Positions 48,249 to 61,650 are shown, numbered from the stretch's first letter. The stretch: DNA of 64,000 bases from Myoxocephalus aenaeus (GCA_038501785.1 JBAMJR010000065.1:7740501-7804500); one strand, 5' to 3'. Made by a program: numbers and translations. The notes: generated by a model not told the origin, from the sequence alone.

Positions 48249-48948
48249 AGAGAATGTTCACATATTGTGATATGATTTGGGTTAGTGAATGTTCACATAT
48301 TGTGCTATGATTTGGGTTAGAGAATGTTCACATATTGTGCTATGATTTGGGTTAGAGAATGTTCACATATTGAGCTATGATTTGGGTTAGAGAATGTTCA
48401 CATATTGTGATATGATTTGGGTTAGAGAATGTTCACATATTGAGCTATGATTTGGGTTAGAGAATGTTCACATATTGTGCTATGATTTGGGTTAGAGAAT
48501 GTTCACATATTGTGATATGATTTGGGTTAGAGAATGTTCACATATTGTGTATAATTTGGGTTAGAGAATGTTCACATATTGTGTATAATTTGGGTTAGAG
48601 AATGTTCACATATTGAGCTATGATTTGGGTTAGAGAATGTTCACATATTGTGCTATGATTTGGGTTAGAGAATGTTCACATATTGTGTATAATTTGGGTT
48701 AGAGAATGTTCACATATTGTGCTATGATTTGGGTTAGAGAATGTTCACATATTGAGCTATGATTTGGGTTAGAGAATGTTCACATATTGCGCTATGATTT
48801 GGGTTAGAGAATGTTCACATATTGTGTATAATTTGGGTTAGAGAATGTTCACATATTGTGCTATGATTTGGGTTAGAGAATGTTCACATATTGTGCTATG
48901 ATTTGGGTTAGAGAATGTTCACATATTGAGCTATGATTTGGGTTAGAG
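48249..48948 (+). repeat. 35-bp minisatellite, about 20 copies
   Basis: The unit is GTTAGAGAATGTTCACATAT plus TGTGCTATGATTTGG. Variants change one base (TGTGATA, TGAGCTA, TGCGCTA) or delete two (TGTGTATAATTTGG). There are no unique spacers between units. Confidence 0.97.
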
Positions 48949-49224
48949 TTTAACCTTACAGCTCCATCATTTCAAAGAAATAATCATCCTGAAAGGGATT
49001 TTTTTTTCTAGGCGGACCTGAAACCTTTTAATTTTTTGTGTGTGTCATCTTCATTTACTCTTAACCAGTAACATATAGACAGATATGTACACATCTGAAC
49101 AAAATCTCACATGTGTACCTTTTATTATAACCAAGATTATTCAAATAGCCCTAGTGGTTGCAGAGATACACTCTTTCTGGTTGGGAAAATATGTGTTTTT
49201 GATGCTTGAAACTCTCCCGCCTGT

Positions 49225-49330
49225 ACAGCAAATATGAACCCGGTTAGCTTAGCTTAGCACAAAGACTGCAAACAGGGGGAAACAGCTAGCCTGGCTCCGT
49301 CAAAGCTCTCTGCTCAACACATTGCACCTC
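49225..49330 (+). repeat. common teleost repeat, second copy (family B)
   Basis: GGTTAGCTTAGCTTAGCAC, AAAGACTGCAAACAGGGGGA and CAGCTAGCCTGGCTC; paralogous to 45640-45730. Confidence 0.6.
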
Positions 49331-49507
49331 GTTTTCAAGTCAAACGTTTAAAAAAAGACATCTGTGACTAACTAAAACATTTATTTCTTTACTAAATGTG
49401 AGGTAAAGTGAGTATTTAGATACTATATTATCAGAATAATATGGTGAATCTCAATTGTTTTATCGTGACATTAACGTTTCTTATCGCCCCGCGTCTACAT
49501 AACTCAC

Positions 49508-49646
49508 CAGGTAGTTTCCTTCCCAGGCTCTCTGCAGCCCCAAGTCGGCCCTCTGGCCCTTCAGGGCCTCCAGGCTGGCTACCTTGGCCCTCACCTGCAG
49601 GGCCTCCTCAGGAGAGAGGCCTTTGATCAGCGTCCATGCCCACCAC
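49508..49646 (-). CDS. myo1d: myo1d coding exon (TH1 start)
   Basis: One base completing an Arg codon, then 46 codons from WWAWTLIKGLSPEEALQVRA through LEALKGQRADLGLQRAWEGN to YL. The QRADLGLQRAWEGNYL segment is a class I myosin tail signature identical to mammalian Myo1d. Acceptor TCCAG, donor GTGAGT. Confidence 0.96.
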
Positions 49647-50794
49647 CTGGAGGTAAACACAAAGAGAGGCGCTGAGAGCGGCAGCACGGTCGGGTCAGCG
49701 TGGGGCCCCAGCTGTACTGTACTTATTGGCCCTTAGCTCACACACCAGACAGGCTTCATTCTCTGGGAAGGCTAGTTTTCCTTCACATGGAGAGACGCAA
49801 AACAAACAGACGTGGGGATGAAAGGCAGCGATGAGTCTTTGATGGAGGAAGGAAAATCAATGAGCCCAGTGTGAGCCCGAGGCCGAAGGAAACGTGTTCA
49901 AGTGGCTTCAAACGGACTCATCTGGACGTGAAATAACACTCGAGGCCCTGGCACTCTCCAGCTGTTGGGGTCAGACCCACTTTTAGTTCAGCCAAGACAG
50001 GAAAGTGCTTTTCTTCAACAGAGAGCCATTTAAAAACGTTTTATTTAAAAAAAATTGCACATTTTCTGCCTTTGTTCTGAATAAATATGGGTAATAGTTG
50101 TTGTTTTTTTGCACATGGACACTTATAACGGCCTTTAACATGGACCCTGAATGCTCTACGCAAACAAAACAGTGTGAGAAGATGTAAAATAGGTTAAATT
50201 TCATTTCTGTAATCTCAAAAGCTTTGGTCATGTTCATTTACAATTTAAAATTCAAATACGTTTCTTTACTTTTTTGTTTTTACACACCGTTTTAAGCCTT
50301 TATATAAACATATAATTAGGACAAATACTTGCCAGATTTTGAAAGTTACATTTCTCCTGAAAAAATAATTTTGCCAAAAGAACATGTTTTTACATATTTA
50401 TTGATAAATAAGACAAAAAGGACCAGGCGGACTGTCATAATTACAGTTTTAAAAGGGTTGACAGTTTTAAATAATAGAGAATTCACCACAAATCAGCTGT
50501 GTTCTTTGTGTGTTTTTTATTTATTTATTATTTATTTGTTTATTTTGCAGGGACAAATGCACACTAATCAACAGTAAAACTGTAAGTGAGCCAGAGAGGC
50601 TAATTTTCATCTGCTGTCCCTGGCCAGATTTTATTTTATGGCGGCCTGAAAATACATTTTCAATAACACAATGCAACGAAGACAGACAGACAGTAACGTA
50701 TAGAGACAAAACTAATTCACATCAAAGAAAATGTGAACAGGAACCGTTATCTGGATCTCAACATCACTATTTAAAAAGGTAAAGCGACCGCTAC
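49647..50794 (-). other. myo1d: myo1d intron (1.1 kb)
   Basis: AT-rich, no repeat or gene recognised. Donor GTAGCG, acceptor CTCCAG. Confidence 0.85.
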
Positions 50795-51018
50795 CTGTTG
50801 TAGATGCTCCTGAGGGCCTCTTCGAACTTGCGCAGGACCTTCGGGGGCGTCGGCCACTTCACGTGCCGGCCGTGGTCCTTCATGGACCGGATGTTTTTGA
50901 AGCGGCGGTTGACCTCGCGGACGTACGACCGGACCTTGTAGCGCCGGTACGCCCGCAGGATGACGAGCGCCGCTCTCATCCGCCGGTATCGCATCCTGGC
51001 GATGGTTCCCCTCCACAC
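50795..51018 (-). CDS. myo1d: myo1d coding exon (IQ motifs, neck to tail)
   Basis: 74 codons plus two bases. VWRGTIARMRYRRMRAALVI completes IQ1 (LQKVWRGTIAR across the junction). ILRAYRRYKVRSYV is IQ2. The stretch HVKWPTPPKVLRKFEEALRS follows and is conserved in Myo1d/Myo1g. The neck is very basic (calmodulin binding). The terminal AG joins G to give Arg. Confidence 0.96.
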
Positions 51019-51309
51019 CTGCAGACGCAACGCACAGGTGAGCGACGACAAACATTGAAGTGTTACAGGAACACGACTGCTGCGCGGCTCCTTGAGGGTT
51101 CTCCAGGAATAAGTAGAGGTAAATATAAGAGACAGAATATGACTTAATCCCTGTAAAAAAGAACTAATCACAACAAAACTTCCCCCGTTCATTACTGACA
51201 TTAAGGCAGTACTTTTTGGTATTGCATGTTTTTTTAAATTTTAAATTTTTATGTTTAAATCAAATGTTCACACAGTTCCAGGTTAGAAATCTGAACATGG
51301 TTCTAAATA

Positions 51310-51730
51310 TTTCTTTTTCATTTTGTTGACACATTAGAGTCAAAGGTTTTGACAGAAAGAAGTATGGATATCTCTTTGAATCACTCCGTAAATCAGAAAA
51401 TACTGCCGACAGCTATAAAAACAGCATTTTCACCATATTTTTGGTCATAAAATGTTGTATAAATTCGGCTGTGAATAATATATGAACAAACCCCTTTGTA
51501 TAAACATTCAGACTATATTGAGGAATGGAAGTGTAAAGTTTGGTGGATGTAGAAGCTGCTGAAGTGGATCAGAGTCTGAGAACAAATTCATTTAGAGAAA
51601 CCGGTCTTGAATTTAAGAGAAATCTACAGACGCAAAAAGTCAAAGTAGGAAAATAAAACACCTGAATGTGAATGTATGATGTTTTCTTTCCACTAGCTGG
51701 AGAGAAGACATCGCAAAATAGCGTGAAAAA
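51310..51730 (+). repeat. family C repeat, longest copy
   Basis: Contains, in order, TAGAGTCAAAGGTTTTGACA, TATGAACAAACCCCTTTGTA and TTTAAGAGAAATCTACAGAC, linking the separate fragments at 25837, 26575 and 9893. No coding capacity. Confidence 0.65.
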
Positions 51731-52110
51731 CAATGCGTTTGCCTGTAGTGTCTCCCTTTATTAAGCTGTCCTCCATTACCCATGATGCACGGCAATAGAA
51801 TGGGAGCCTACTTTGGCCTCATCTCTGCAACTCATAACTGTGAGGACTCATGAAGACCTCGACGTACGGTGACTCACAAAGTGGCGTTCCACTTTTAGCT
51901 CTGGAGGAAGGAATGAAGGGACATTTTAAACTGCTGTATCTAGATTTTAATTATTTATTCGGTGGAACATCCACCGCTAACTCGGCTATTTTAAGCTCTT
52001 ATGCACCGGTGGTAAAAAGCAGACCATAAAAAGCTATGACTTCTGCACTAAAATGAAAATAAAAGCACGGAATCAAGCCATAAATACACCGCTGCATATT
52101 GCCGTAAAAG

Positions 52111-52112
<2 letters not shown>

Positions 52113-52167
<55 letters not shown>
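52113..52167. repeat. (TA)n microsatellite
   Basis: About 27 TA units. Confidence 0.97.
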
Positions 52168-52171
<4 letters not shown>

Positions 52172-55100
52172 GTGTAATTGAATGCGTCACACTGCCTTTT
52201 TTCCTCGGGGTTCGGTTCATTATGGAGAGAAAGAGTTTTTTCATTACTCACCATTAGAATTAATTACACATTGTTTATTTGTGATACATCAGCGCTCGTC
52301 ATATTTGAATAATAAGGACTCAGACTGCGCCTGTAACCAAACACAGGTTGAGTGGCTATAAGACCCCTAAACATGAATAATAGATGTAAGTGGGACCCCG
52401 GGGAGCCATAACTCTTGATCCGCCCTCACTGAAACCACCAGCATATGCTCTCCTCTTTCACCGTTTACTCCCTCTTTCTCTCACACACACACAACTTCTA
52501 TTTATACATGTATTTGGCTACATTGTACCAAAAATAATCCTAAATAATCAGCAATAAGAGTTCATTGAGTGCCATAAAACCAAAAAGGCAATAACTGCAC
52601 TGGAGGCGCGCTCTTGAATATCTTAGAAAGTGATGATGAGATCATGAATATTTCATCTTTCAGAGTGTGGCGGGGGCGTCAGCACATAAAAGGATTTTTT
52701 ATTTTATTTTTGCATTTGCATATTAAAAACTGTGGAGGAGGCGGTTTTCACCTGACGAGACTGGCAGTGCGATGATTTTAAGTCATGCACCAGTCATGCA
52801 TTCGCGTCCGAATTTGTTGTTTTTGCCGTTAAGTTATAATGTGAAACGTCCCCTTTTTTTTTTTTTAAATCCACCTCCCACTGGGGAGCCGTTACTGAAT
52901 CATGTAACTTCTAAAACACAGATTCATCCACGGCATTAGTTCATGAGAAGAAGCTGCAGCATCGTTTATGTGTCCGCTGATCTGAGATCAGAGTTGAGAA
53001 ATCTGTCTCCGGGATGTCGTCCGATACGGAGCGAAGCGCCTCGGCCTCGTTTCTGTGCACGAAAGCCCTGATTTCTTCAGAAATAACAACAAAAGACACA
53101 ACTGACGAGTACAGAGTCCTTCGTATCATTTGTGCTCGTCTCGCTCGTCTTTGTGATGGAAATCGCGTCTCGGTGTGTGTTTGGAAAACTAATTAATGTG
53201 AAAGATGATTCATCTTGGTGATGCTCTGTATGAAGGTACCTGTCATAAATGTTAGTTAATAGATAATAAGGCTCTAAAGAGTCCTTATAAAGATGCTTAT
53301 TCACATTATGTGTTAATGCGGTGTTGATAATAACATTTAGAGACATGTTTATTGTTTGATTATAAGGCATTTATAGGCTTAAAATAAATTGTTAACAGTT
53401 TATAGATGTTAATAAAAGCCTTATAGGTTATAGCATGAAAACACATTTATTAGGTTTAACGCACGCACCAATTATATTATTGTTAAACCTCTACGAACCA
53501 TTTTTGTTGCTTTATTAAGATTAAAACATACTTATTATGCATTTTATTACTAGTTACCTCTCTCTTTGCAGGTGCAGGGTGATGCGTGAACGATACCTTA
53601 TCAAAGGTGAATAAATCCCAAAAGTTGAACTCTGTAAATGTGTTTGTAATGCTATTAAAAATAATTAGAAGAAACTCATTATCGTTCTTAAGCAGTCTAT
53701 AAACTGTAATAATTAATCTAATAATAACTACTATCACTTTCATAGTCTTCACATATGATAATGTTAAAAAGCCTAATTAACGTTTATTACAATAACTTTT
53801 AATTCCCTGAAACAAAAACTGTCTTACAGCTGAAAAAAAGCTTTTTTTCTCTGAGCTCATGCGACATTAAACCGCTTTATGTTCCTGTATGAAGACGGAG
53901 AGAACAGGCTGTGTTTACTAAACATTTCTTCATGCTTATGCAAAGCAACCGGCACAGAAATAGCTGCTCTAATCCGGTGTTATTTTAGGGCTCAAATGTT
54001 GTTTCTCTGGCGAGATGGCAGCCGGCGACCTCGTCCTCGGGTTCCCTTCGTGCATAATCGATGAGAATGAGGTGGAGGGAGGAGGGAGGAGGGAACGGGT
54101 CTTCACCGAGTCGTCTCTGTGGTCGCGGTTAAAAAGCTTCTTTCATTTAGATTCACACTGCATGCAGAGCGTCGGGGTGAATTAGGCATCGGGTCAAACA
54201 TAATGTCGACTAAAACCTGGTGCAGATGCATTTAAAGTGGTATTTTAAACTTTTAAAGTTAGTAAATAGAAAGGATGTGGGAATGTCCAGCCATCCTGAT
54301 TTAAACACCAATATATATTCTTTTTTATGTTTGACCTCCATTCCATTTATATGTTATTTTATGCATTTTCTATCACGCGCAGTGAATTTCTTCCAGGATT
54401 TTACACAAATAGTTGTAATTTTATCTGTAATTTTAGTGGCTAGCTGATGCCATACACAGTGTAATTATATATAAACAAAACAAACCCTGTGGCATTCCTT
54501 CACTGATACGTTATTTGTGTTGAAAGGTCAGTTATTACCAGACATAAATCTTAATTGTCACTTTGATATTTATCATTATGGACGGTGGTTGTAAAAATCG
54601 ATGAGGATGAAGTTATTTTTTACAGAAAAAAATATGCAGATACAGGAACTACAGAACTTTATTTGTACAGTTTGTCTCATTTTAAGGATTTATTTGTATT
54701 TATATCAATGATCGATTCGGTTAAACGACCCTTCACTAAGCCCCGCCCCCCCGCGGCTACTCCGTGGAGCCCACACTGTCACTATCTGCACTCGGCGAGG
54801 AAATATCATCAATTTTTTTAGGAAGACGAAAGGCGATTCCAGACAGAATTGTCTACAAAGTGCTTTTGAAGGATCCAAATCCACTAAAAAACAGGCTGGA
54901 GACGAAGGACATGAGTCTTCGGAGCAGAGCCGGATAGTTTAGTTGTCCGACTCTTTTTAGAGTTGTCCGATGCTGCGCTCTGATTGGCCGGTCTGCGTTC
55001 AAGGGTTTGTGTCAAGTGTTAAAGACTTGGCTGCCCCTTTTTTTGTGTTGTTCTATTACAATCATGTTGATGAAGGTCCAGGACCAACACGTTGTAACTT

Positions 55101-55687
55101 TATATAAACTGAATATATTCTATCCGATCCAGTGGACACATCGATAAAGCACTTTTGTCCTTCTCCATCCAGTCTAAGTATATCGTCTCCACACAGACAC
55201 ACACAGTCTCACCCCATATGTGCTCACATAACACACAAAGCCCCCCAAAAAAAAGGAGGCCAAATCAGATTTCCAGCGAGAGCTCAGTTAAGATGCGGCC
55301 GGGATAAAACATCCACATGGTGCACGGGCCTCTGCCAGATCCACAACTGTGTTTATCTCAGCAACACATCACTAATTACACTGTGTGCGCATGGAGCTGG
55401 AGGAGAGGGAGACCATAAAACATCAATGAATCAGATAACAGCAGACATAAAGTGTCTCCTCTGTCTTTGGAGCCTCGTTAAGGAGCCTGACAGGTGGGAA
55501 TGCGGGGCCACAAACCCACTTTCTGCTTCTCAACAACCCGGCGACACGCAGACGGGCCGCGATGACGATGGTGAGCTGATGAAGATGACACCGAGGTGGG
55601 GGTTTGTGGGTAAATCAAGCCAATAACAAGGCTCCCCGGTGGTCTGCCCCCTTTACTCTCCTGGCCAATAAAGCCACCTGATCATCC

Positions 55688-55708
55688 TTTTTTTTTTTTT
55701 TTTTTTTT
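55688..55708 (+). repeat. 21-T homopolymer
   Basis: Uninterrupted T run. On the minus strand it reads as poly(A); no retrotransposed gene was recognised next to it. Confidence 0.9.
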
Positions 55709-56315
55709 GACTCGTGCCATTCACGGAGCCCCGCCCCTCACCGCGCTCCGGGGACCCGGGATTTACGAGCTCATCAAAGCCAGATTGGGGATCTTTCTTT
55801 GCAACAAAGCGGGACAGATTGCTGGAGGAGGAGGAGGAAGGTTTGGGATGTTGAGCAGAACACAGAGAGGAGACACATGATCGTCTGGGACTGCAGCTCT
55901 AATAAAAAAGGCCATCAACCAAACTGGTCCACTCCAAAAAAAACAACAACAACCCTTCACATTGTCGTCACCTAGATGTGAAACCGCTCTGCAGCATGGG
56001 ACACACTCCACTGCTGCTGAGCGCCCGAGTTTCCACGTCCTCCGAGGACATCGAGCGGCTTTTTCCCGGCGACACGCTGGAGGGAGGCGGGACCGAGAGC
56101 GTATTGATGTATGACATCAAAAAGAAAAACCGACTGAAAGCAGGTGTTCTTAATTCCATCAAAATGTTCCGTCCATTAATCAATCAAACATTTTTCAGCA
56201 CTAAAACCCATGGACAGCACCCCAAGGGTTCATTTTTTTATATATTATTAAAATAAAATCGATTTTGTGAGAATCTGGAGACAACCTGTAAACTTTGTGT
56301 GTGAGCCACACATCC

Positions 56316-56330
56316 GTTGCCATGGAGAAC
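56316..56330 (+). promoter_or_regulatory. imperfect RFX X-box-like motif
   Basis: GTTGCCATGGAGAAC has one inserted base relative to GTTGCCATGGNAAC. Weak candidate. Confidence 0.25.
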
Positions 56331-56493
56331 CACCCACGGTTACAGTCTTTTAGGTGTCGCAGGATATTTTTAGGATTTTCAGACTCCACATCTCAGCTTT
56401 CTCTTGAGAACAGAGGAGGAAGCAACCGTTTCCTCTTCTCCAAACCCAGCAGTAAGAACTTAAACCACCCTCCTTTGATGTGCTGCAGTGTTG

Positions 56494-56496
<3 letters not shown>

Positions 56497-56552
<56 letters not shown>
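56497..56552 (+). repeat. (GT)n microsatellite
   Basis: About 28 GT units. Confidence 0.97.
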
Positions 56553-56554
<2 letters not shown>

Positions 56555-58565
56555 GTGTTATAGTGCCGATAGATCTGGGTGATAACTTAAACACTTTGCG
56601 GGTTCAGAGGATTAGGGATCATGTTCCTGCGGAGGTCTAGCAGGAGCCGGATCAGTTCTGGACCGTTAAGCGGCGAGCGAGGCGGCGCCGGCTTTGCACT
56701 GAGACGATCCACTGCAGCGTCAGTCCACCCGAAAACAAGAGCCGAGTTACTACCGCACACTTCACTGCACCGAGTTATCCACCGGGGAAACAACACAAAC
56801 AAACAAAATACACAAAATAAGACACTTTATCCTTTTAGGACATTTCTTTTAGCTCCGGCTCAAACAAGACCTCATAAACCAACGGCAACACGGAGACTAT
56901 GGAAAGCTTTTGGAAAGCAATTAAGGCGGCTGCTCAGACTACATGAGGGAGGAGGAGGAGGGGGAGGAGGGGGAGGGTCTCTGTTCTCGTCATCGCCGCT
57001 GCTCTGACAAGCGGCCGACAGTTAGTGATGTGGATGGCTGAGCTGGAATTTATGAAATATTCATCTTTACACAGAAGGAAGGTGGGGGTGGCCGATGTTT
57101 AATTTATATATCGTCTGTATTCATGTTGCCTTCTTTCTTTCTTTTTTTCTGCGGCCAGTGGTAAAGCGTTCAGATGGTGCTGCACGAGGCGGATGTTTCA
57201 GTGCTGCTGCAGGATCACATGCACTCCGGCCTGATTGCAAAACATCTCCTCGCCGCATTGTGGAGGTTGATTTATGACGTTTGGTTACATTTTGTCGGTA
57301 CGCCCTCTGGTGTTTGGGAGAATAATGCAACGAGCGGCTCGTGCAGCTCGTGCGACCTCTGTGAAGGCCGGTGCCAGTATACACGGAGCATGAAGAAAGA
57401 AGTGAAGGAGAGAACGGCAGGATTAAAAATTTCCTCCCGCTACTCCTCCTAGGAAGAGAGGTTTTGCTCATTTAAAAAAAGGGTTAAATAAGACAGTAAA
57501 ACAATGTTCTCCCAGTTTGGACTAGCAGGGGTGTGCAGATTCACAAATGGTGTTTCTTAGTTGTCTGATGGAGCAAACTAAGCGCTGTTATTCTAAATCC
57601 GGAGGGACGAGACGCGTGTCTGGCACCGGGCCGCGTGGCGTGCCAGGTGCTGATAAGGGGGATCGCTCGGCGCGGCAGATCGGACTCGGGCCGGGATGTT
57701 TGTTGGCGTGAAAGATACAGCAGTCAAGTTAGATTTTGTTGCAGCATGAGGGAGCGTGCATGAGCGTGCATGAGCGTGCATGTGGGCACGCCCGGCCTCG
57801 CCGTCGACAGCGGGGCGAGATTACACACGCCGGCTCCGACACCTCTGTGATGTTTGTTTGTTTTCCCGCTGGTGATTCCTCTGAGGGTTCCCTCCGCTGT
57901 GGAGGCCTGAGCATCCTGCTAGACACAAGATGGGGTTCTCCTGAGGGAGCGCAGGGAGGAACGCTACGCGGGATGAGCCGACGGAAGGTCATGCAGATCA
58001 ATGCAAAAAGGTCGACCGATCGATCTGCTAAAGGGGTTAATTTGGCTGGAAACCCCTCATTTCAAGTCTGAGAGCTTGGAGGTACTGCGTGAGAAAGCAT
58101 AAGGTGTGGAGGAATCTGAAAACATGAATCTTATATAATGACATAACGGTTGTATAGAGGCGTCAGTCGCATGGCCCCCAGGTGGAGGAAGCAGTGCTTC
58201 AAGACGCTTGAAAGCATGCAGGCGGTTTGCACGGTGCATCTGAAGCACCCCATGCCGCCGTCTATCAAAGTAACCGCTCGGCACGCCGCGATCACGCCGA
58301 GAAATTGGTACTCCTCCCCTCCCCCTCCTCCTCCTCCTCCCCTACCAGAAGGCGTCGTCACAACACTGTCGCACCGACTACTGACTGCAGAGACACAGAA
58401 GCGGGGGATCAATACTCAGATCGGATTTTAAAAAGTGTCCAGCTGAAGGAGAAACTGAAACACGAGCATCAAACAAAACTGCAAATGTGATCAAAAATGA
58501 TTCATATCAAATGAGACGCATCATGGGGCCAAACCCAGATGAGCTTTACTCACAGGGAACAAGTC

Positions 58566-58858
58566 TTGGTAATAATAACTACACACTATTAAGCATTAGT
58601 AAACACTTAATTCATCATTTATAAAGCATTGTTCCAACATGAACACTCATTAGTAACACAGTTATAAATGTTTCATTCTTGATTAATAATCTTGACTATT
58701 ATGTGTTTCATGATTGGGTTTTCATACTTTATAAATGATGGATTCCCCATTTGTAAATGAAGTATTAAGGACTTATAGATGATTAATAAGATCATTTATA
58801 AAGTGTTAGTAAATGATAAACTAATGATAAATAGCGTGTAGTTATTATAAAGTGCTAC
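58566..58858. mobile_element. MITE family E, intact copy
   Basis: Begins TTGGTAATAATAACTACACA and ends GTGTAGTTATTATAAAGTGC TACC, an imperfect inverted pair. The single ACTAAT at 58820-58825 marks the position where the 37944 copy carries the hAT-like insertion. Confidence 0.75.
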
Positions 58859-59139
58859 CAAAGTCTTTGCAGGAATTGTTCACATTCTAGTGTTTTCAAA
58901 TCATCTTAAATTGGTGAGAAATTAAATTTAAAAATAAAAAAAAAAACCTGAATCAGGTGGAGTAAGTATAAACGTCCGTGTTCCATACTTATAAATCTGA
59001 ATCCACTCACAACTTTACAAGAGCTGTGTGTGGGCGAAAACTTTCACCTGAGAGAGACAAAAGATTAAAATCAGCTCCGAAAATACCTCAGCGCTCGTAT
59101 AAACATTTGAGTCACAGAGTTTATTCATATGAGTCCCAC

Positions 59140-59347
59140 CTTCTGGAGGAAGAGGACGATCCTCTGGACCATGTCCACGCGCTGCTCCTCCAGGCTGAAG
59201 AGCGTGCGCGGCGTGCGGATGAAGACCTTGGTGTTGCCGTAGGCGACGTCGTGGTCGAACCCGGAGCCCTGCAGGAGCCGCTTCACCGCTTCCTGGTCCG
59301 ACGGCAAGTCGTGGTTCGGCCACGTGAACTCGGAGATCATCTTGTAT
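59140..59347 (-). CDS. myo1d: myo1d coding exon (converter and lever start)
   Basis: One base completing Arg, then 69 codons. YKMISEFTWPNHDLPSDQEA starts the converter region. DVAYGNTKVFIRTPRTLFSL is the conserved motor end, and RIVLFLQK begins IQ1. Acceptor TTCCAG, donor GTGGGA, phase 0 at the 3' side. Confidence 0.96.
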
Positions 59348-59414
59348 CTGGAAGGCGGGAAGAAAAGGGGGGTCGCGTCAGGAAAATGCAGTGTTGTGAA
59401 ATGTTCTGCAGACA

Positions 59415-59760
59415 CTCTTGGTCCCCAGAGGATGAACCCTACGGACTCTGGTGATCCTCTGACTTTTCCAAGTTGCCACCACGAGGTGAACATTTTTTAT
59501 TTTTTGTGTGTGAAACGTCTCAACGACCGTTGGATGGACTGCCGTGACATTTGGTGAAGACGTTCATGGTCCCCTCAGGATGAACCGTCACAACTTTTTA
59601 ATCCAGCGCCATCATCCGGTCAAATTCCTGTCCGTCTATAAAAACCAAATTCTAACATTCCCATCAGCCCCACTTTGTATTTAGTGCTCAGCAATGCTAA
59701 CACGCTAAGATGCTAAACATGCTAAACATCAGCATGTTAGCGTGCCAACGTTTTTTATTG
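59415..59760 (+). repeat. common teleost repeat (family D)
   Basis: Tandem-like motif GGTCCCCAGAGGATGAACCC, then TGGATGGACTGCCGTGACAT and GGTCCCCTCAGGATGAACC. It ends in AATGCTAACACGCTAAGATG and CATCAGCATGTTAGCGTG. The pattern is familiar from many percomorph genomes; class uncertain. Confidence 0.6.
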
Positions 59761-60383
59761 CATTTTTTAATCAATTTAATACAAAATAAATATCATCAGT
59801 GAGGAAGAAATCCTTACAATTTAAAACCCAGACTTATTCCTCAGTCATTTATTTGTCTCCTCCTTCCTCCGATGACATCACATCTGAAGGACTTTGCTCC
59901 CGACGCGGTTCCACGGAGATCTTTAAGTCTGTGAAAAAGGTGATTAATTATCGTGCACCTGCAGCCCGTACTCAGGGGAAAGGTGTCAAAATGCGCTCTT
60001 AAGACTCTTTTTAGTGCTATAATTGGATTGAAATACAAGACCTTGTCTTCTTTTTCTCAACCATCAAACCCTTTGTTATCAAAGTCACTAAACTGATGAA
60101 TTAACTGACTTTATGAACGCTTTGATGGTGCCGAGTTTGTCCTGAAACAGTTTGTGCTGCTTCCTGTGTGAGGCTCTTGTATGTAATTTTCCATTCAAAC
60201 ACTAAAGATCCTGAAGAAAGAAGGACGGCTTTTACTAAATAAGGGACACTGACTGCTCCTGCATTAAAACTCTGGCTTTACAAAACTAGTGACGCGCCTC
60301 AGAAAGACCTAACGTCCGTGAAAAACTTGAAATAACTGAGATTAAGAGGAAACTGTTGCACGGCATTAATCACTGAGCAGTGA

Positions 60384-60386
60384 CGC

Positions 60387-60426
<40 letters not shown>
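60384..60426 (+). repeat. (CA)n microsatellite
   Basis: CA run with a few CG interruptions at its 5' side; a short (GT)n follows at 60541-60567. Confidence 0.95.
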
Positions 60427-60429
<3 letters not shown>

Positions 60430-61649
60430 TTGGCATGTTGTGCAGAAGACTCGTCGCCTAATCCTCCGTCCACCGCGGAGCTTTCTACGACGGCAGCGTG
60501 CAACTGTGACAGCTGGGGAATAAGGGCAAGGCTACAACAAGTGTGTGTGTCTGTGTGTGTGTGTGTGTTTAATATTGGATGCAAGTTGAATGTGTGTGAT
60601 GGTGTTATGGAACATTACGAAAGGATCTTATGGTTATTAATATGCTATTTGGATCAAAACCTGGAGAGATGTGCTGCGATTTAAGGAGCTTAAGATGTCG
60701 TCTGCTACACAATGTGTGCTACACAATGTGTGTATCGCGTGTGTGTGAATTAACTGAAAGTATTAGTATCAGTACTTCAAAACGCACCTCAAATGTCATG
60801 CTGATGTACAGAGGTCACATTTTATTTAAGGAATCCCTCCCAAAAGCGTGAGTTTAATAACACAGATTATGAATGATTCATATTGATCCGACATATCAGA
60901 CCTTTGTAACTCTTGAATTCAGATGTCGGCCATTAGCGGAACGCTTTCCTGCTAATTAGCGCTGATTGTTATGTAAAAAGACTTCACATCAGGCGCTTGA
61001 GCTCTTCTATGAATAAAACACGAGTTATTAATGCAGGTCGTCGACTCGCAGTCGTTTCCTTCTTCGCCACATAAAAAAAAAAGAAAGAAAAGGGGTCACA
61101 ACAAATGTTTTACAACAACGCCTCTTTCCAGTAATTAGCATCCAGCCGGTTTTTAACGGAGGTCAGAGGACACAGAGATGAGATGTGAGCTCATCGGGGT
61201 TATACGACTCATATTCACACCCAACAGTTACGGGTTAGTGGTGTGAAATCCTTCAGCATGTTGGATTGTAAAGCTCGTCCCATTAGCTAAATATTTAAAC
61301 TTCCACTCATAACTCACGATGATGAGGATACATCTAATTATGAAATATGTCGTGAACCTGATTCAATCCACTAATCAACTGATCAGTATCAATAACTATC
61401 TTCAACCACCACTGGCCTGCTGTCGTCTGTCCATCATTTGATCTGATTGACATTTGTGTGAATTTGTCATATTTAGGATTTGCATTCTTGAGTTATATAC
61501 TTATAGATACTGCTTATCGGTTCGGTTCCTTATCGACACTCTTATCTTACCGTTTGGATTATAATGGGAGAAAAAAATAATTAAGAAAAGAATACAAAAA
61601 AATTTTTTGCAGCAAAACAACTAGCTAAGTGATTACTAGCTTTCATTGA

Positions 61650-61650
<1 letters not shown>

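Larger units (their letters stand above)
48026..49507 (-). other. myo1d: myo1d intron (1.5 kb) with minisatellite
   Basis: Nearly half of this short intron is the 35-bp array. The rest includes a family B repeat copy at 49225-49330. Donor GTGAGT at 49507. Confidence 0.9.
51019..59139 (-). other. myo1d: myo1d intron (8.1 kb)
   Basis: Holds a family C repeat, (TA)n at 52113-52167, a 21-T run (55688-55708), a degenerate hammerhead-like motif (about 55063-55092), an X-box-like motif (56316), (GT)n 56497-56552 and intact family E (58566). A 10-bp GAGCGTGCAT triplication lies at about 57750-57780. The rest, including 52200-55050, shows nothing I can name. Confidence 0.85.

Noticed and set aside
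48249..48948. CRISPR-like regular array
   Set aside because: Units are contiguous with no unique spacers, and the genome is vertebrate. The same applies to 62020-62877.
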